61,401 nt of DNA, taken from positions 1 through 61,401 of IMG/VR virus record IMGVR_UViG_3300030047_000019; one strand, given 5' to 3'. Below, one piece after another: positions 59,559 through 61,401 of the stretch; the first letter of the stretch is position 1; each line of letters starts with the position of its first letter. The position numbers and the translations under genes are program-made. The stretch comes from a virus. A model generated the notes under the pieces. The model did no database searches. It was not told where the DNA came from and saw nothing but the letters and a program-made list of their open reading frames with translations.

Positions 59559-59933
59559 TCAAAGATTGATCAGTTCTTCAACATCTCTTACCTTGCCATC
59601 CAGTGTCCTCTTCATTTCGTCGATCACTGAGGTAATCACTGCCGAGTTTGAAGTTTTGAATTCATTCCCGTTGGCATCCCTCAGACTGATCACTGAACTC
59701 AGCGAATCGGCCCCGATCTGGAAGGTCTGCAACTTCCTTCTCGAATCGTTCAGTGTCTTCCACCGGTCAATCAGCATCGACAAATCTTCCACCCGCTGGA
59801 TCCGTTCCTCCAGACTCAGCTTGCGAGGTTCTTCAACTACGTCCTTAACCACCGTTAGAACTGGAGCAACTTCAACAACTTCAACAACTTCAGCAACTAC
59901 TGCTGTTTTTTCGGCAACATTTGTTTTACCCAT
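59559..59933 (-). CDS. conserved hypothetical protein
   Basis: 124 residues. A Val/Ala/Glu-rich N-terminus (VVAEVVEVVEVAPVLTVV) precedes a helical region (LSLEERIQRVEDLSMLIDRW) and a beta part (ISLRDANGNEFKTSN). It is known from Bacteroidota mobile DNA in general appearance; function unknown. Preceded by leader copy C. Confidence 0.65.
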   Translation of the reverse strand: MGKTNVAEKTAVVAEVVEVVEVAPVLTVVKDVVEEPRKLSLEERIQRVEDLSMLIDRWKTLNDSRRKLQTFQIGADSLSSVISLRDANGNEFKTSNSAVITSVIDEMKRTLDGKVRDVEELINL

Positions 59934-59935
59934 AA

Positions 59936-60160
59936 CATTATGCCGCTGCCCTGCGGACTTATTTTGGCATCTGGCTCAGCCGGTTAAATTTAAATTACGG
60001 GAAATCACCATTGAGCCGGACGGATTCTAGTCAAGGGCGAATGTCAGTTTCGAAGAAAGTGACCAAGTGCGAAGCATGGAATGGAATAGGTTATTCTGTA
60101 TTTCAATCCCCATTCCACCCTTTACTTTTCCGGACGGCGATCAATACCTTTGCCCGGAAT
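59936..60160 (-). ncRNA. structured leader element, copy C
   Basis: Same architecture as B: ATTGATCGCC, CCGGAAAAG, GTAAAGGG-type arm, a ~105-nt loop (first ~40 nt like B), CCCTTGAC, TCCG, CTCAAT and a terminal TGCC...CCGCAGGGCAGCGG-CA hairpin ending six bases before the 59933 ATG. Confidence 0.6.
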
Positions 60161-60216
60161 TTGAGTGTAACAAGCAATTCTCTGTCAACTTCGTAAAGCC
60201 TTACCATTTGTAGCGA

Positions 60217-60243
60217 CCAAAAAAAGGGGCGCAAGCCCCTCAC
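60217..60243 (-). terminator. intrinsic terminator
   Basis: GGGGC/GCCCC stem with a short loop and a run of eight T on the minus strand, directly after the amber-split ORF. Confidence 0.8.
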
Positions 60244-60244
60244 A

Positions 60245-60388
60245 TTACAATCCCGGATCAGCATCTGAATACGATTCATCACCATGTCCGGTACCACCGA
60301 AATCTTCATCCTATCCACATACGTCAAAATGCTCATTGTAGGAGTCACACATCGAGCAATCACCATCTGGTCTGATACAATATGCCAT
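60245..60388 (-). pseudogene. small ORF interrupted by in-frame TAG
   Basis: Frame MAYCIRPDGDCSMCDSYNEH then FDVCG, TAG at 60311-60313, then DEDFGGTGHGDESYSDADPGL and TAA, with no base missing. The start follows the same CCGCAGGGCAGCGG leader. The sequence between TAG and TAA is also protein-like (acidic/Gly-rich). Either a 25-residue Cys protein, a nonsense-mutated gene, or readthrough. The same codon is used as a stop elsewhere (e.g. RT gene, fibre gene). Confidence 0.5.
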
Positions 60389-60389
60389 A

Positions 60390-60440
60390 GTTACTTTGCC
60401 GCTGCCCTGCGGGCTTATTTTGGCATCTGGCACGCCCGGT
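60390..60440 (-). promoter_or_regulatory. partial leader, CCGCAGGGCAGCGG hairpin
   Basis: TGCC ... CCGCAGGGCAGCGG-CA segment ahead of the amber-split ORF, matching the translation-start end of copy C but without the upstream stem. Confidence 0.55.
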
Positions 60441-60443
60441 TAA

Positions 60444-60938
60444 TTACTGAATAAAATTTCCCTGATTTGCATACTTCGATTCAACCTTCTCTGATCCCCA
60501 GGTATCCCGCATTTCATCCATCGATTGAATCTTGCCGTTTTTCTTCTTGTATTCACCTTTGTGCCAGTACCAGGCAGCTTTAGGATGTGAGAACCAGAAT
60601 CCTTCAGACTTCAATGTTTCACGGACCGCAAACGTGTTACCGGTGATCCATATCCATGAACCAATCATCTCAATTTCGATTCCGGGAATGAAGATTATGC
60701 GGTCAAGCCTTTGTTTGATTTCTTCTGAAACCTGTTGCTCATATTCCTTCCTTGCTTCCGTAAAATCAGTATTCGAGTTGATAAGCCTTTTCGAAAGCCT
60801 TTCATACTGATCATTAATAACCTGCATTGTTGCAGTGTCGCCGCCTTTATCCGGATGATACAGAAATGCAAGGCGTCGGTACTCCTTGCGTAACTCATCC
60901 AATGTCTTAACACCTTCGAAAAATTTCATTGAGTTCAC
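60444..60938 (-). CDS. J-domain (DnaJ-like) protein
   Basis: 164 residues. The N-terminal ~65 residues are a J domain with the HPD signature (FLYHPDKGGDTATMQ). The C-terminal part (IGSWIWITGNTFAVRETL, FWFSHPKAAWYWHKGEY) is typical of J-domain proteins from Bacteroidota conjugative elements. It may recruit host Hsp70; start near leader copy D. Confidence 0.85.
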   Translation of the reverse strand: MNSMKFFEGVKTLDELRKEYRRLAFLYHPDKGGDTATMQVINDQYERLSKRLINSNTDFTEARKEYEQQVSEEIKQRLDRIIFIPGIEIEMIGSWIWITGNTFAVRETLKSEGFWFSHPKAAWYWHKGEYKKKNGKIQSMDEMRDTWGSEKVESKYANQGNFIQ

Positions 60939-60940
60939 CG

Positions 60941-61090
60941 CTGCCCTGCGGATTTATGTAGGCTGGCTCTCCTGTTAATTTTGAGCCAACCACCCATTGA
61001 ACAGACCGGATTCTAGTCAAGGGTAGTTCCGGTAATCAAGGTCAAAACCCCTTGACTTTTCCGGGATGCGATCAATAACTTCGCGGCAAA
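60941..61090 (-). ncRNA. structured leader element, copy D
   Basis: ATTGATCGCATC, CCGGAAAAGTCAAGGG, a ~25-nt loop, CCCTTGAC, TCCGG, TTCAAT, GGCTC...GAGCC and CCGCAGGGCAGCGG before the J-domain ATG. The shortest loop of the complete copies at this end. Confidence 0.6.
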
Positions 61091-61099
61091 ATTGTAGGA

Positions 61100-61401
61100 G
61101 AGATAATACCACTCTGTCCTCTGGGCGATCCATCGGCAGTCTCTTTTGGTTCTTTTCTCTGATGCCTTGCCTGCAAATTCAGAGAAAAGAACTGCGCAAA
61201 ATTTTTAGGAGCATAGCTGGTCCCTGAAAATTCATGAGTTTGCAAAACGAATGGCGCAAGGTTCTTTTTGGTCGCTTTTTCTTACAAGAAAAAGCGTAGA
61301 GGACAATTCGCCCTTATAAAGTTCATTTTCTCATAAATTGCTGTAATTTATGCCATTCCGACAATAAAAACGCTCAAACGTTTTTATTTAACAAGGGACT
61401 G
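61100..61401. other. gap with two inverted repeats, no gene
   Basis: A 13-bp perfect inverted repeat, TTCTTTTCTCTGA and its complement (61150-61162 / 61179-61191, 16-nt loop), and an 11-bp one, CGCTTTTTCTT and its complement (61273-61283 / 61286-61296). The rest is A/T-rich with no ORF of note. Confidence 0.6.

Noticed and set aside
60103-60366. 87-codon minus-strand ORF
   Set aside because: Runs through a terminator hairpin and leader copy C; the protein-like frame in this interval is the amber-split ORF.
1-61401. Recoded TAG codon as in some Bacteroidota phages
   Set aside because: TAG ends several well-supported genes (RT gene, fibre gene, M15-type gene), so general TAG reassignment is unlikely.

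Overview
The window looks like the genome of a temperate, probably long-tailed (siphovirus-type) bacteriophage of a Bacteroidota host. It encodes a large terminase, portal-like protein, S49 prohead protease with scaffold, major capsid protein, a 1271-residue tape measure protein, a collagen-like fibre, holin, M15-type peptidase, tyrosine integrase, CI-like repressor, DnaB helicase and a VapE-like ATPase. No tail sheath was recognised. The Bacteroidota assignment rests on protein family flavour, on a TANNTTTG-type promoter box near 49910, and on dense dispersed palindromic repeats typical of that phylum's chromosomes. Almost everything is on the minus strand; the integrase, repressor and a small ribbon-helix-helix gene are on the plus strand. 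The integrase and a tmRNA-like attachment sequence lie in the middle, and head genes lie at both ends, so the window reads as a circularly permuted phage genome and not as a linear prophage.

Layout, read along the minus strand. About 29-15.8 kb: lysogeny switch, a Met(CAU) tRNA, many small early genes, an HD hydrolase, a UDG-like protein, a DUF5131-like protein, DnaB and a VapE-like ATPase, with a cluster of repeats that could be an origin. 15.5-13.2 kb: a diversity-generating retroelement (DGR) with two target genes, a template repeat, a reverse transcriptase and a small downstream gene. 12.7-12.0 kb: a recombination scar with a truncated cytosine methyltransferase. 11.8-7.2 kb: structural genes, protease-scaffold and capsid. 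7.0-4.5 kb: glycosyltransferases. 4.6-0.2 kb: small genes, a PLD-like protein and terminase. Continuing from the right end: 60.9-56.4 kb is an accessory block (J-domain protein, RadC-like protein, DNA methylase, small conserved genes) with repeated structured leaders. 56.3-55.3 kb is a second DGR target locus with two variable regions in one gene. 55.3-50.6 kb holds portal and connector genes. 50.5-48.3 kb holds an antirepressor-like gene and a divergent RHH regulator. 48.2-35.0 kb holds the tape measure, tail tip and fibre genes and two FISUMP-type adhesin-like proteins. 34.9-29.2 kb holds a GT2-methyltransferase fusion, holin, fibre-like genes, peptidase and membrane proteins.

The most striking system is the DGR. 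One 78-82 nt template repeat (14536-14617) matches four variable repeats in three genes. Across the shared 78 nt every difference from the template falls on a template adenine, and none of the 56 non-adenine positions differs in any of the four copies. One target gene, far from the cassette and next to the portal gene, carries two complete target domains in tandem. The reverse transcriptase keeps the YADD motif, but the motif A catalytic aspartate is Asn139 (AAC), so this copy may be inactive although the variable repeats record past mutagenic homing.

Other notable points are four copies of a conserved structured leader, a probable ssrA-derived attP, a frameshifted ASCH-like gene, an amber-interrupted small ORF, and host dispersed repeats that sit at gene ends and in frame inside at least six genes.
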